This document shows, one piece after another, positions 1-7,815 of a DNA stretch of 16,452 bases. The stretch's first letter is position 1. Each line of letters starts with the position of its first letter. The DNA is from Dehalococcoidales bacterium (GTDB lineage Bacteria; Chloroflexota; Dehalococcoidia; Dehalococcoidales; GCA-2688105): NCBI GenBank assembly GCA_030640255.1, contig DAOWJS010000060.1, positions 1 to 16,452 of the forward strand. Reading direction: 5' to 3'. The notes beneath the pieces were generated by a model, which was not told the DNA's origin, did no database searches, and was given only the letters and a program-made list of their open reading frames with translations. The position numbers and the translations under genes were made by a program.

Positions 1-18
1 ATCTACTCTTAATTAAGG

Positions 19-24
19 TATAAT
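19..24 (+). promoter_or_regulatory. -10 element upstream of obgE
   Basis: A perfect TATAAT lies 29 bp before the obgE start codon. The matching -35 element would fall at or before the window edge, so it cannot be judged. No strong Shine-Dalgarno is visible between this site and the ATG at 54. The site could be the promoter of the obgE-nadD-pyrE operon, but any promoter further upstream lies outside the window. Confidence 0.4.
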
Positions 25-53
25 TGTAATAAATAATAGGTTACTTATAAACC

Positions 54-1319
54 ATGTTTGACAGAACGGGAATAGGGGTGAAAGCAGGTGATGGTGGTGA
101 TGGAGCAGTAAGCTTCAGACGGGAGAAGTTTGTTCCTTTTGGTGGTCCTGATGGTGGTGATGGTGGTGATGGGGGTGACGTTATTATTTTGGCTGATTCT
201 AGTGTTACCAGCCTGCGTATATTCAAGCAAAGAAGGTTTTATAGGGCGGCGGATGGTAGGGATGGCAGGGGTAAGAAGAAGCATGGCAAGAGGGGAGAAG
301 ACCTGATATTAACTGTTCCCGTAGGTACCGTGGTCTCGTATAAGACACAAATAGGTGGCGATGCTCTTAGTGCTGATTTGGAACAGCCTGGACAGCAGGT
401 AGTGGTAGCTAAGGGGGGTAAAGGGGGGTTGGGTAATACTCATTTTACTTCGTCAACTAATCAAGCCCCCCAGATTGCGCAGAAGGGAGAAGCCGGGGGG
501 GAGAATTCCATAATATTAGAATTGAGGCTTATTGCTGATGTTGGTATTATTGGCTATCCCAATGTGGGTAAGTCTACCTTGCTGGCGGCGGCTTCGGCAG
601 CTAAACCTAAAATAGCCAGTTATCCCTTTACCACCCGAGAGCCGGTTCTGGGAGTGGTTGAGGTCGGTCAGCGAAGTCTGGTATTGGCTGAGATTCCAGG
701 ATTGATAGATGGTGCTCACCTTGGTCGGGGCTTAGGACACGATTTTCTACGCCACATTGTCCGTACCAAAATGCTTATTCATTTGATAGATGGCAACTCG
801 GCGTCTCCGGTAGAAGATATGAGGCAAGTAAATGATGAACTCAAATTGTATGATTCGGCTCTGGCTCAGAAGTCACAGCTGGTGGTGGTAAACAAAATTG
901 ATTTGCCCCAGGTGCAGGCTCGGTTGGCGGAGTTAAAGGATACCTTTGGCAATGCTGGAGCCATACCTTTTTTCATTTCGGCAGCCACTGGTGAGGGTGT
1001 TGCTGAGCTTATGGTTGAAACTATGAAGGTGCTGGCTCAGGTTACGGTTAAGGCAGAGGCTGGTGAGAGGATTCCCAGGAAGGTTTTTCGCCCTCAGCCC
1101 AGGGCTACTGGCGCTAGTGTGCATAAGGAAGGCGATACCTTTGTCGTGGTGGCACCTGAACTGGAGCGCATTGTACCTAGGACGGGTGTAACCGGTCCTG
1201 AGGTGTATCAGCAGCTTAAAAGACAACTGGACAGGCTGGGGGTCAGCAAGGCTTTGGAGAAGGCAGGGGTTAAGCCAGGGGATAGAGTTCGTTGTGGGAA
1301 TTTAGAATGGGGGTGGTGA
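54..1319 (+). CDS. obgE: Obg-family GTPase ObgE/CgtA
   Basis: This is the Obg GTPase, a ribosome-associated protein of large-subunit assembly and stress control. The 421-residue length is normal. Residues 1-156 form the glycine-rich Obg domain, with the repeated GGDGGDGGD stretch near residue 33. The G domain follows: P-loop GYPNVGKST at 167-175, switch II EIPGLIDGA starting at E213, NKID at 280-283 and SAATGEG as G5. The C-terminal OCT domain covers roughly 340-421. One oddity is that the G3 DxxG aspartate is replaced by glutamate (E213). The gene ends 4 bp before nadD, so the two are co-transcribed and probably translationally coupled. The ATG at 54 is the natural start because the protein then begins MFDR, as other Obg proteins do. 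Confidence 0.97.
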   Translation: MFDRTGIGVKAGDGGDGAVSFRREKFVPFGGPDGGDGGDGGDVIILADSSVTSLRIFKQRRFYRAADGRDGRGKKKHGKRGEDLILTVPVGTVVSYKTQIGGDALSADLEQPGQQVVVAKGGKGGLGNTHFTSSTNQAPQIAQKGEAGGENSIILELRLIADVGIIGYPNVGKSTLLAAASAAKPKIASYPFTTREPVLGVVEVGQRSLVLAEIPGLIDGAHLGRGLGHDFLRHIVRTKMLIHLIDGNSASPVEDMRQVNDELKLYDSALAQKSQLVVVNKIDLPQVQARLAELKDTFGNAGAIPFFISAATGEGVAELMVETMKVLAQVTVKAEAGERIPRKVFRPQPRATGASVHKEGDTFVVVAPELERIVPRTGVTGPEVYQQLKRQLDRLGVSKALEKAGVKPGDRVRCGNLEWGW

Positions 1320-1323
1320 TTGA

Positions 1324-1929
1324 ATGAATCTCGGTGTTCTCGGGGGAACTTTTGACCCCATCCATAACGGGCACCTCATTGTGGCTGAGGAGGCAAGAAC
1401 CTGGCTAAACTTGGCCGGGGTTCTTTTTGTGCCTACTGGTCAGCCGTGGCTAAAGGCAGAAAGTCCTATTTCGGCTGCAGAGCACCGCCTCCAGATGGTG
1501 CGCCTGGCTATTGCCGATAACCCTCACTTCAAACTGTCTACCGTGGAGATAGAGCGCCCCGGTCCTTCATATATGGTGGACACTATAGCTGAATTGCAGA
1601 ATCGCCTTGAGGCCGAGGACAAGTTGTTTTTAATTTTAGGTTGGGACAGTCTCGCCGAACTGCCTCAGTGGCAGGAGCCGTCCCGACTGATTACAATGTG
1701 TCACCTGGTGGCCGTCTCCAGACCTGACTTTCCGCGCCCTAACCTTAAAAAGCTGGAAGCTGATATCCCGGGTTTATCTCAGCGGGTGATGATTATGGAT
1801 AAGCCAAGGGTAGATATTAGTGCCTCAGTAATCAGAGACCGGGTTATCCGGGGACTGTCCATTCGTCACCTCGTGCCCCAGCCGGTAAATGAATATATCA
1901 AGCAGAACGGGCTGTATGTCAGTGATTAA
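1324..1929 (+). CDS. nadD: Nicotinate-nucleotide adenylyltransferase
   Basis: NadD transfers AMP from ATP to nicotinate mononucleotide, making deamido-NAD in NAD biosynthesis. The 201-residue protein starts with the nucleotidyltransferase signature GGTFDPIHNGH at residues 7-17, where H14 and H17 form the HxGH ATP-binding pair. The second signature, ISASVIR, is at 165-171 (ISxTxxR type). The family motif around 105-116 reads LGWDSLAELPQW, with Trp where Ala is more usual. The start codon lies 4 bp after the obgE stop, and a G-rich stretch at the end of obgE (GGGGGTGG) is the only ribosome-binding signal. It is the second gene of the obgE-nadD-pyrE operon, a neighbourhood often seen for obg and nadD. 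Confidence 0.95.
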   Translation: MNLGVLGGTFDPIHNGHLIVAEEARTWLNLAGVLFVPTGQPWLKAESPISAAEHRLQMVRLAIADNPHFKLSTVEIERPGPSYMVDTIAELQNRLEAEDKLFLILGWDSLAELPQWQEPSRLITMCHLVAVSRPDFPRPNLKKLEADIPGLSQRVMIMDKPRVDISASVIRDRVIRGLSIRHLVPQPVNEYIKQNGLYVSD

Positions 1930-1961
1930 GAAGTAATACTATTGGCGACGGAGGTGGTATA

Positions 1962-2522
1962 ATGCCGACCCATTCAACCCTGGAGCTGGGAGTAAATACC
2001 GAGAGCGCCAGGCGGATTTTGGAAATCGCCTACGAGGTGGGGGCACTGCTGCAAGGTGAATTTACCCTTACCTCAGGCAGGAAGAGCGACTATTATTTTG
2101 AAGGTAAAAGGCTGACTTTATCACCGGAAGGAGCCTACCAGGTAGGCAAGGCAGTGTTTGACCAACTGGCTGATATTGATGCTATCGGTGGGGTGGCTAT
2201 AGGGGGTTACCCCATGGTAGCCGCGGTGGCGTTAGTTAGCCACCTTGAGGGGAAACCAATCTCCTCTTTCATAGTCAGGGAAGAGACCAAGGAGCATGGA
2301 ACCAGAAGGAGAATTGAAGGACACCTTAAAGAAGGCTCTAGAGTAGCTATAGTTGATGATGTTATTACTACCGGAGGCTCAGTAAGCAGAGCCATAGAAG
2401 CGGTGGAAGCGGCTAACAGCAAGGTGGTGAAGGTTATCGTGCTGGTTGACCGGCATGAAGGCGGCAGTGATAAGCTGAAGAAGCAGGGCTATGATTTTAC
2501 CGCTATTTTGAATATCTGCTAG
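1962..2522 (+). CDS. pyrE: Orotate phosphoribosyltransferase
   Basis: PyrE joins orotate to PRPP to give orotidine 5'-monophosphate, the fifth step of de novo UMP synthesis. The 186-residue protein has the type I phosphoribosyltransferase PRPP loop VAIVDDVITTGGS at 128-140 and the orotate-enzyme flexible loop with K110 and EHG at 111-113, followed by IEG at 118-120. The N-terminal part contains FTLTSGRKSDYYFEG, typical of PyrE substrate binding. GGAGGT at 1950-1955 is a good Shine-Dalgarno for the ATG at 1962. It follows nadD by 32 bp on the same strand. No convincing terminator was seen after its stop, and the accessory island begins about 50 bp downstream. Another PRTase role is possible, but the loop motif favours PyrE. 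Confidence 0.92.
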   Translation: MPTHSTLELGVNTESARRILEIAYEVGALLQGEFTLTSGRKSDYYFEGKRLTLSPEGAYQVGKAVFDQLADIDAIGGVAIGGYPMVAAVALVSHLEGKPISSFIVREETKEHGTRRRIEGHLKEGSRVAIVDDVITTGGSVSRAIEAVEAANSKVVKVIVLVDRHEGGSDKLKKQGYDFTAILNIC

Positions 2523-2572
2523 TCTCGCCAAATACCCTAAGATCTAGGTGCTAAAACTATCCATTTACCTAT

Positions 2573-2600
2573 TGACATTTATAGCAAGTTGCTTTATAAT
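2573..2600 (+). promoter_or_regulatory. Strong sigma-70-type promoter of the restriction-modification operon
   Basis: TTGACA at 2573-2578 and TATAAT at 2595-2600 are both perfect consensus hexamers with a 16-bp spacer. This is the strongest promoter visible in the window. Transcription should start near 2607 and read the small ORF at 2629 and the methyltransferase. Confidence 0.8.
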
Positions 2601-2608
2601 ACAGTAGC

Positions 2609-2624
2609 TTGATGTATATTGATG
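2609..2624 (+). promoter_or_regulatory. Direct repeat TTGATG-N4-TTGATG, candidate operator
   Basis: Two identical TTGATG hexamers at 2609-2614 and 2619-2624 are 10 bp apart, one helical turn, just past the expected transcription start. Their position would suit a repressor of the methyltransferase operon, perhaps the product of the next gene. This is inference from position and repeat geometry only. Confidence 0.3.
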
Positions 2625-2628
2625 CAAA

Positions 2629-2874
2629 GTGAATCAGAGTAGGGTAATGCAGAAGCGAACAAGACGTTCAGACAACAAGGCTGTTCGAGAGAGAGCAACC
2701 TTCTCATATGATCCTTCGACTACAACTCCCGATATAAAAGAGCAAATACTGAAATTGGGGGAGATGGAGAATAGTCCTTACTGGGGTCGTAGCTTTGCAG
2801 CTATAGCTGGAATGATACTTCAGAAGGCTGTACCCAAAGAAACACAAAAATACGAAGAGAGAAATAACAAATGA
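2629..2874 (+). CDS. Small unknown protein upstream of DNA methyltransferase
   Basis: I do not recognise this 81-residue protein. It starts with a very basic segment (residues 7-22, rich in Arg and Lys). A possible short strand RATFSYD and two predicted helices (about 35-46 and 53-68) follow, then a charged tail. The order strand-helix-helix is compatible with a ribbon-helix-helix DNA-binding fold, but the match is weak. The stop overlaps the methyltransferase start in ATGA, so the two genes are translationally coupled, and the upstream promoter drives both. The GTG at 2629 is the first start after the promoter, giving a leader of about 22 nt. An in-frame ATG at 2647 is an alternative, and neither has a clear Shine-Dalgarno. 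A role as controller of the restriction-modification genes is a guess from position and size. Confidence 0.65.
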   Translation: MNQSRVMQKRTRRSDNKAVRERATFSYDPSTTTPDIKEQILKLGEMENSPYWGRSFAAIAGMILQKAVPKETQKYEERNNK

Positions 2875-4520
2875 ACTTTATTGAGTTTGAGTCTAAACAA
2901 AAGCTCCGAGGTGGTTTCTATACAGAACCATCTATAGCTTCGTTCCTGGTCAAGTGGGTTAACGTATCTAAACCAAGTTCACTGCTAGAGCCTAGTTGTG
3001 GTGACGGAGCGTTCCTCGCTGCGATTGAGGAACAGCACATGGCTAGTCTCAAACGGATTATCGCGTGTGAACTAGACGAGAAAGAGGCCCAGAAAGCTGC
3101 TGGCCGCACCAAGTTGCCTGCTCACATATTAAACACAGATTTTCTTCGTTGGTATCTTGCCCAGGGACCAAACGAGGAGGGCTTTGATGCAGTGGTTGGC
3201 AATCCTCCGTTCATACGTTATCAATATTTACCAGACGAACAGCAGATACTCGCAGAGAAGATATTTACACAACTGAAACTACCGTTCACTAAGCATACGA
3301 ATGCATGGGTTCCTTTTGTCTTAGCCTCAATGAGGATTCTGCGACCGGGTGGCCGACTTGCTATGGTGGTTCCCTCTGAGATATTCCACATTCCGCACGC
3401 ACAATCTCTGCGACGTTACTTGGCTGAACAGTGTAGCAGTATTCTTGTTCTCGACCCCACGGAAATTTGGTTCAACGACACGCTTCAAGGAACCGTGTTG
3501 CTTCTCGCAGAGAAGAAGCGCGACATCTCCGAAATGGGAGAGGGAGTTGCGATTATTCCCGTAACAAATCGCCAAATGTTATCTGCCGACCCAGAGTATT
3601 ACTTCCAGAGTGCAGTCCATACGAATGGCATCTCTATCGAAGGAAAATGGATGCCTGTATTCCTCTCACCTAGCGAGCGAGCACTTATTTCTCAACTAAA
3701 AGCCCGAGATGACATCAAGATATTCTCGGAAATTGCCTCCGTAGATGTTGGAATCGTCACTGGCGCAAACAAGTTCTTCTTGGTGCCAGACAGCATAGTG
3801 GAGGAGTTTGCTCTGCATAAGTGGGCACATCCGATGTTTGGTCGCAGTACCCACGTGAAAGGGATAATCTATTCAGAAAAAGACCATAAGGCCAATAAGG
3901 ATTCCGGTCTGCCAGCTAACTTCTTGTGGTTTCAAGAAGAACAAATAGAAGAACTGCCGCCCAGCGTGCGGAAATATCTCGATATAGGTCTAGGCCAAAA
4001 ACTCCAGACTCGTTTCAAATGCCGGACCAGAAAGATTTGGTATAAGGTGCCCTCAGTCTACGCCGCACCAATCGGAATGCTCAAAAGGGCCAATAACTTC
4101 CCCAGGCTTGTGCTCAATAGTGCTAACGTCTACACGACTGACACTGCCTATCGGGTTCGGCCTATTGGAATAGAACCGGAGGCTTTAGTGTTAGGATTTG
4201 TCAATAGCCTCACATGCCTAACAGCCGAGTTAGAAGGTCGTCACTATGGAGGTGGTGTTCTCGAACTCGTTCCGTCAGAAATAGAACGCCTGCTTGTTCC
4301 GGTAATTAATGCCTCCGTTGCCGACCTTACGGCGGCAGACCTGAGATTCAGAAGCACGAATAACGACTCCGAGTTCTTGCGGATGCAGGATGCTTTCGTC
4401 TTGGGGAAAATTGGCGTGACAAAAGATGAACAGGAGTCGCTTTATAGCGCATGGCTTAGGTTGCGTGACCGGCGTCACCGGATTACATCAGTGGAATATC
4501 TAGGGGCATCGGCTGAATAG
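2871..4520 (+). CDS. Gamma-class N6-adenine DNA methyltransferase (Eco57I/TaqI-like)
   Basis: This is a modification enzyme that methylates adenine N6 at a specific DNA site using S-adenosylmethionine. Motif order is that of the gamma class: motif X at about 13-27 (RGGFYTEPSIASFLV), motif I LEPSCGDG at 39-46, an acidic motif II ELDE at 67-70, and catalytic motif IV NPPF at 111-114. The C-terminal half (about 270-500) should be the target-recognition domain. It includes the GGGVLELVPSE segment near residue 460 that is common in Eco57I-type methylases. The 549-residue length fits a stand-alone methylase; no nuclease motif was seen inside it. It is coupled to the small ORF by ATGA, and its 3' end converges on the nuclease gene with only 19 bp between stops. 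The target sequence cannot be told from here. Confidence 0.9.
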   Translation: MNFIEFESKQKLRGGFYTEPSIASFLVKWVNVSKPSSLLEPSCGDGAFLAAIEEQHMASLKRIIACELDEKEAQKAAGRTKLPAHILNTDFLRWYLAQGPNEEGFDAVVGNPPFIRYQYLPDEQQILAEKIFTQLKLPFTKHTNAWVPFVLASMRILRPGGRLAMVVPSEIFHIPHAQSLRRYLAEQCSSILVLDPTEIWFNDTLQGTVLLLAEKKRDISEMGEGVAIIPVTNRQMLSADPEYYFQSAVHTNGISIEGKWMPVFLSPSERALISQLKARDDIKIFSEIASVDVGIVTGANKFFLVPDSIVEEFALHKWAHPMFGRSTHVKGIIYSEKDHKANKDSGLPANFLWFQEEQIEELPPSVRKYLDIGLGQKLQTRFKCRTRKIWYKVPSVYAAPIGMLKRANNFPRLVLNSANVYTTDTAYRVRPIGIEPEALVLGFVNSLTCLTAELEGRHYGGGVLELVPSEIERLLVPVINASVADLTAADLRFRSTNNDSEFLRMQDAFVLGKIGVTKDEQESLYSAWLRLRDRRHRITSVEYLGASAE

Positions 4521-4539
4521 AGTTAAGCAACTTGGCCTG

Positions 4540-5733
4540 TCATGCATCGGTGATATCTATCAAAAAGGCTGCGTTCTCTTCATCTGTTTCGTAGAGTGAG
4601 AATACGGCTCCAGTTAGATTTTCTCGTACGACGATTGGATTGAATTCGCGCCCCCATCTCAAAATTGTCGTGTAGTTGTTTTGTCCTGCCTCGCCTGAGG
4701 GCTTATGGCTAATTTCGAAGTTGTGAATGCCATAATCTGTTCCTCGGATGATGATGTGCATAGGTACGAAAGTGTGTTCTTGGTCTACGTATCCACCGAC
4801 CTCATTTTCCCAGCGATAATCAGCGAAGAGCTGACGAAAATAGGTGGTCTGATGAATTCGCTGGGCAGGTGGATTTTCGAATCTTGCTTGTGTTAGGCGG
4901 ACACCCCCGACGTGGTGACTACTTGGAGTAACCTGTAGCGCGTCTGTTTGTGGCAGTACCTTTCTCCAAACCAGGATGCCCAGAGGACGTGGTGTAACAG
5001 TCGGCGGTGCCTGCTGTCCGTCAGGCTCTAGTGCTTGAGGCTCCACCCTTTCTTCCGCCCTTAGGCTTTCGGGCAGCAATGGAGGCAAAGGAGTTGCGAC
5101 AGGGGTAAAGGGGTTAGCAGGAAGCGTTGAGCCCTCGGGAGAACGCCCCTGAGTTTGGTGGCTCCTGTGTTGTCGGGCCTCGGCCTCTGAGGGTACTTCG
5201 CCGCGTGTAACTAGCGTCCGAATCAAATGCGCGTCGAGCTGCCGAACCGTCGCGCCTCGCAGGTTAAGAAATTGATTTAGGGGTCTGAGTGTATTCTCAT
5301 ATTCTACCGTATCGGCAGGGAGGTCGAAGTCATAACGGGTTGCGGCCTCGTAGTTCGTGTAGAAGCCGCCGTCCGTAAGGTTGTTTGAACCGATGAAAAT
5401 GGTTGCGCTTGTCGCAGTTTCGAAAAGATAAACTTTAGGATGAAAAGTAGCGCGAGCTATTGTGTTGTGAAATATAAATGTCTCGCAATTCCAACGCAAC
5501 AGTTCCTCAAGAACTTCTCGACTTGTGCCACCAATGTCAATACCAATCACAAAGCACAGATTTACCCCACCTTCCATATGTGCCAAAAGCCGCTCGCGTA
5601 GCCGCAAAATAGTGCGCAATGCAGTGAATGCAGATACAAATACAATGCGTGAATAGACCGCGTCCGAATTGAGTAATTCGCTTATCTCGTTTCCTAGCTC
5701 GGTCCCTGGCTGACAAATAGTTCTGATAATCAC
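4540..5733 (-). CDS. BfiI/NgoFVII-like PLD-fold restriction endonuclease
   Basis: The N-terminal half carries one phospholipase D-type active-site half: HPK at 98-100, then IGSNNLTDGG at 114-123 and E129. The residues H98, K100, N118 and E129 have the same spacing as the catalytic residues I recall for BfiI (H105, K107, N125, E136). Enzymes of that group cut DNA without metal ions as dimers. A Pro-rich linker spans about 180-250. The C-terminal 150 residues (LVWRKVLPQ onwards, with TTILRWG at 355-361) look like the B3-like DNA-recognition domain of this family. The 397-residue length fits BfiI-like enzymes. The start is GTG, preceded directly by an in-frame TAG, so no longer reading is possible. 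It converges with the adenine methyltransferase, its likely protecting partner. The family is fairly sure; the cutting site is unknown. Confidence 0.85.
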   Translation of the reverse strand: MIIRTICQPGTELGNEISELLNSDAVYSRIVFVSAFTALRTILRLRERLLAHMEGGVNLCFVIGIDIGGTSREVLEELLRWNCETFIFHNTIARATFHPKVYLFETATSATIFIGSNNLTDGGFYTNYEAATRYDFDLPADTVEYENTLRPLNQFLNLRGATVRQLDAHLIRTLVTRGEVPSEAEARQHRSHQTQGRSPEGSTLPANPFTPVATPLPPLLPESLRAEERVEPQALEPDGQQAPPTVTPRPLGILVWRKVLPQTDALQVTPSSHHVGGVRLTQARFENPPAQRIHQTTYFRQLFADYRWENEVGGYVDQEHTFVPMHIIIRGTDYGIHNFEISHKPSGEAGQNNYTTILRWGREFNPIVVRENLTGAVFSLYETDEENAAFLIDITDA

Positions 5734-5883
5734 CTACTCATTATAAGAAAAAGCGTTAGGTCTTGCAAATTCCATATAACGGACACCTCAATGTGACCAG
5801 AGGAGGAACTCTATGAGGGTCCGAGCCTCTAACCGCAATGTTTTGTGTGGTCATACTAAGTGGAAATTAGATTTTTCTAGGTA
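5734..5883. other. Gap between nuclease gene and gyrB 3' end
   Basis: Apart from the nuclease promoter this 150-bp stretch holds no gene. A distant inverted repeat TGACCA (5794-5799) and TGGTCA (5848-5853) and the short palindromic stretch GAGG..CCTC near 5815-5829 are visible. Neither is followed by a T-run that would make a clear gyrB terminator. This marks the right edge of the accessory island. Confidence 0.4.
5740..5768 (-). promoter_or_regulatory. Promoter of the nuclease gene giving a leaderless mRNA
   Basis: On the minus strand TTGCAA (5768-5763) and a perfect TATAAT (5745-5740) are separated by 17 bp. The predicted transcription start, about 7 nt after the -10, falls on or within a base or two of the GTG start at 5733. 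There is no room for a Shine-Dalgarno, so the message should be leaderless. Confidence 0.55.
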
Positions 5884-7815
5884 TTATATATCCAGGTTCT
5901 TAACATTTTTGGCGTGGGCCTGGATGAAGGCTTTGCGGGGGGGCACTTCTTCGCCCATCAGGACATGAAAGGTGTGGTCGGCATGGGCGGCATCCTCTAT
6001 ATTTACGGCGAGCAGGGTGCGGGTAGCCGGGTCCATTGTAGTTTCCCATAGTTGCACGGCACTCATCTCGCCCAGACCCTTATAGCGCTGAACCTCCACT
6101 GCTTTAGCCCCTTTTAGCTTACCCATTACCTCCTCCCTTTCCAGTTCCGAGTAAACCCAATGCTGGAGCTTGCCGGCTTTAATCCGGTAAAGGGGTGGCT
6201 GGGCAATGAACAGGTGACCTTGGTTAATTAGCGGCACCATGTGTCGGAAGAAGAAGGTAAGCAGCAGAGTGCGAATATGAGAGCCATCAACATCAGCGTC
6301 AGTCATAATGATAACCCGGTGATAACGGAGCTTTGACAGGTCAAATTCATCATCAATACTCGTTCCCAGAGCGGTAATGATAGCGCGAATTTCTTCATGA
6401 GACACCATCTTATCTGGGGGCGCCTTTTCCACATTGAGGATTTTACCCCGCAATGGCAGTATTGCCTGGAAGCGGCGATTCCGCCCCTGCTTGGCTGAGC
6501 CGCCGGCTGAATCTCCCTCCACCAGATACAGTTCACAGTGGGCAGGTTCTTTCTCCGAGCAATCAGCTAGTTTTCCGGGCAGGGTGGCGGTATTCAGACT
6601 GCTCCTTTTGATAATTAAATCACGAGCCTTCCGGGCGGCTTCCCTGGCTTTGGCGGCGGTGGTGCACTTTTCTATAATCCTTTTGGCGTCGTCCGGGTGC
6701 TCCTCAAGGTAGAGGGATAGTCCCTCACCCACCACGCTCTCCACCACACTTTTGACTTCAGGGTTACCCAGCCTGGTTTTAGTCTGTCCCTCAAACTGTG
6801 GTTCGGTGAGCTTGACGCTAATTATGGCGGTAAGTCCTTCCCTGACATCATCGCCCACCAGGTTTGATTCATCCTCCTTGAGGAATTTGTTTTTATGGGC
6901 GTAGTCGTTAAGAACCCGGGTTAGTGCCGAGCGGAAGCCGGTAAGGTGAGAGCCGCCGTCTACGGTATTTACACAGTTAGCAAAGCTGAAGGTAGAGTCG
7001 GCAAAGCCGTCATTATACTGAAGGGCTACCTCAACCACGGTGCCATTTACTAGTTTAGAGAAATAAATAGGTTGGCGGTGGCGGACTCCCCGGTTTCGGT
7101 TAAGGTGGCGAACGAAGCTGGTAATTCCGCCCTCAAAGTAGAAGGTCTTTTGGCGGTCTCTCCTTTCATCCCTAAGGCATATTTCCAGCTCCTTATTCAG
7201 GTAAGCCATCTCTCGCAGACATTCGCTCAGGGTATCAAAATCATAGTTGACTTTACCGAATATCTCGTCATCGGCAAGGAAGGTGATGGTAGTGCCGGTG
7301 TCACTGGCTTCGCCCACCTCTTTAACCTCTCCCTGCGGTATGCCCTGTTGGTAATCCTGTTGATACTGCTTGCCGTTGCGCCTGACATTAACCCTGAGCC
7401 AGGAGGAAAGAGCGTTTACCACTGAGGCGCCGACACCGTGCAGTCCACCTGATACCTGGTAGGTCTTGCCACCAAATTTTGCCCCGGCGTGGAGGGTGGT
7501 CATTACCGTCTCCAGGGCTGATGTATTGGTGGCGGGGTGAATCTCTACTGGAATACCGCGCCCGTTATCTTCAACCCTGACGGTTTCATCTTGGTTTAGG
7601 GTAACCTCAATTTTGGTGCAGCAGCCAGCCATGGCTTCATCAATGCTATTGTAGACGATTTCGTACACTATATGGTGCAGTCCACGCTGGTCAGTGCTGC
7701 CAATATACATACCTGGTCGTCGGCGCACGGCTTCCCGTCCGCCCAAGACCTGGATATCCTCAGCGGTGTATTCATTATTTAATGGCTCAGTTGAGGAAGG
7801 TATATCCTGGGTCAT
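5884..7815 (-). CDS. gyrB: DNA gyrase subunit B
   Basis: GyrB is the ATPase subunit of gyrase, which introduces negative supercoils. The 643-residue protein has the GHKL ATPase domain with E52 and N56 in YEIVYNSIDEA, EDNGRGIPV starting at 82, and the ATP lid GGLHGVG at 123-129. The TOPRIM domain has EGDSAGG at 433-439 and DADVD at 506-510. QRYKGLGEM follows near 577. There is no E. coli-type insertion. The residue before N56 is Tyr55 where most GyrB proteins have Asp. AAGGAG on the minus strand at 7833-7828 is a plausible ribosome-binding site, 12 nt from the ATG. The gene follows hisS on the same strand after about 200 bp but has its own promoter candidate. No gyrA is in the window. Confidence 0.97.
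   Translation of the reverse strand: MTQDIPSSTEPLNNEYTAEDIQVLGGREAVRRRPGMYIGSTDQRGLHHIVYEIVYNSIDEAMAGCCTKIEVTLNQDETVRVEDNGRGIPVEIHPATNTSALETVMTTLHAGAKFGGKTYQVSGGLHGVGASVVNALSSWLRVNVRRNGKQYQQDYQQGIPQGEVKEVGEASDTGTTITFLADDEIFGKVNYDFDTLSECLREMAYLNKELEICLRDERRDRQKTFYFEGGITSFVRHLNRNRGVRHRQPIYFSKLVNGTVVEVALQYNDGFADSTFSFANCVNTVDGGSHLTGFRSALTRVLNDYAHKNKFLKEDESNLVGDDVREGLTAIISVKLTEPQFEGQTKTRLGNPEVKSVVESVVGEGLSLYLEEHPDDAKRIIEKCTTAAKAREAARKARDLIIKRSSLNTATLPGKLADCSEKEPAHCELYLVEGDSAGGSAKQGRNRRFQAILPLRGKILNVEKAPPDKMVSHEEIRAIITALGTSIDDEFDLSKLRYHRVIIMTDADVDGSHIRTLLLTFFFRHMVPLINQGHLFIAQPPLYRIKAGKLQHWVYSELEREEVMGKLKGAKAVEVQRYKGLGEMSAVQLWETTMDPATRTLLAVNIEDAAHADHTFHVLMGEEVPPRKAFIQAHAKNVKNLDI

Noticed and set aside
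150..176. Three near-identical 9-bp tandem repeats GATGGTGGT
   Set aside because: They encode the glycine-aspartate repeats expected in the Obg domain and need no separate explanation.
2523..2572. Possible terminator after pyrE
   Set aside because: No GC-rich stem followed by a T-run was found. Only short AT-rich palindromes are present.
3349..3673. Overlapping open frames inside the methyltransferase gene on both strands
   Set aside because: They are shadows of a well-supported gene, without start signals or family features.
5814..5832. Stretch GAGGGTCCGAGCCTC followed by AACCGCA that resembles a tRNA T-arm and 3' end
   Set aside because: No acceptor, D or anticodon arm can be built upstream and the loop lacks a proper TTCRA. 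It is treated as coincidence, though a tRNA scar at the island edge cannot be fully excluded.
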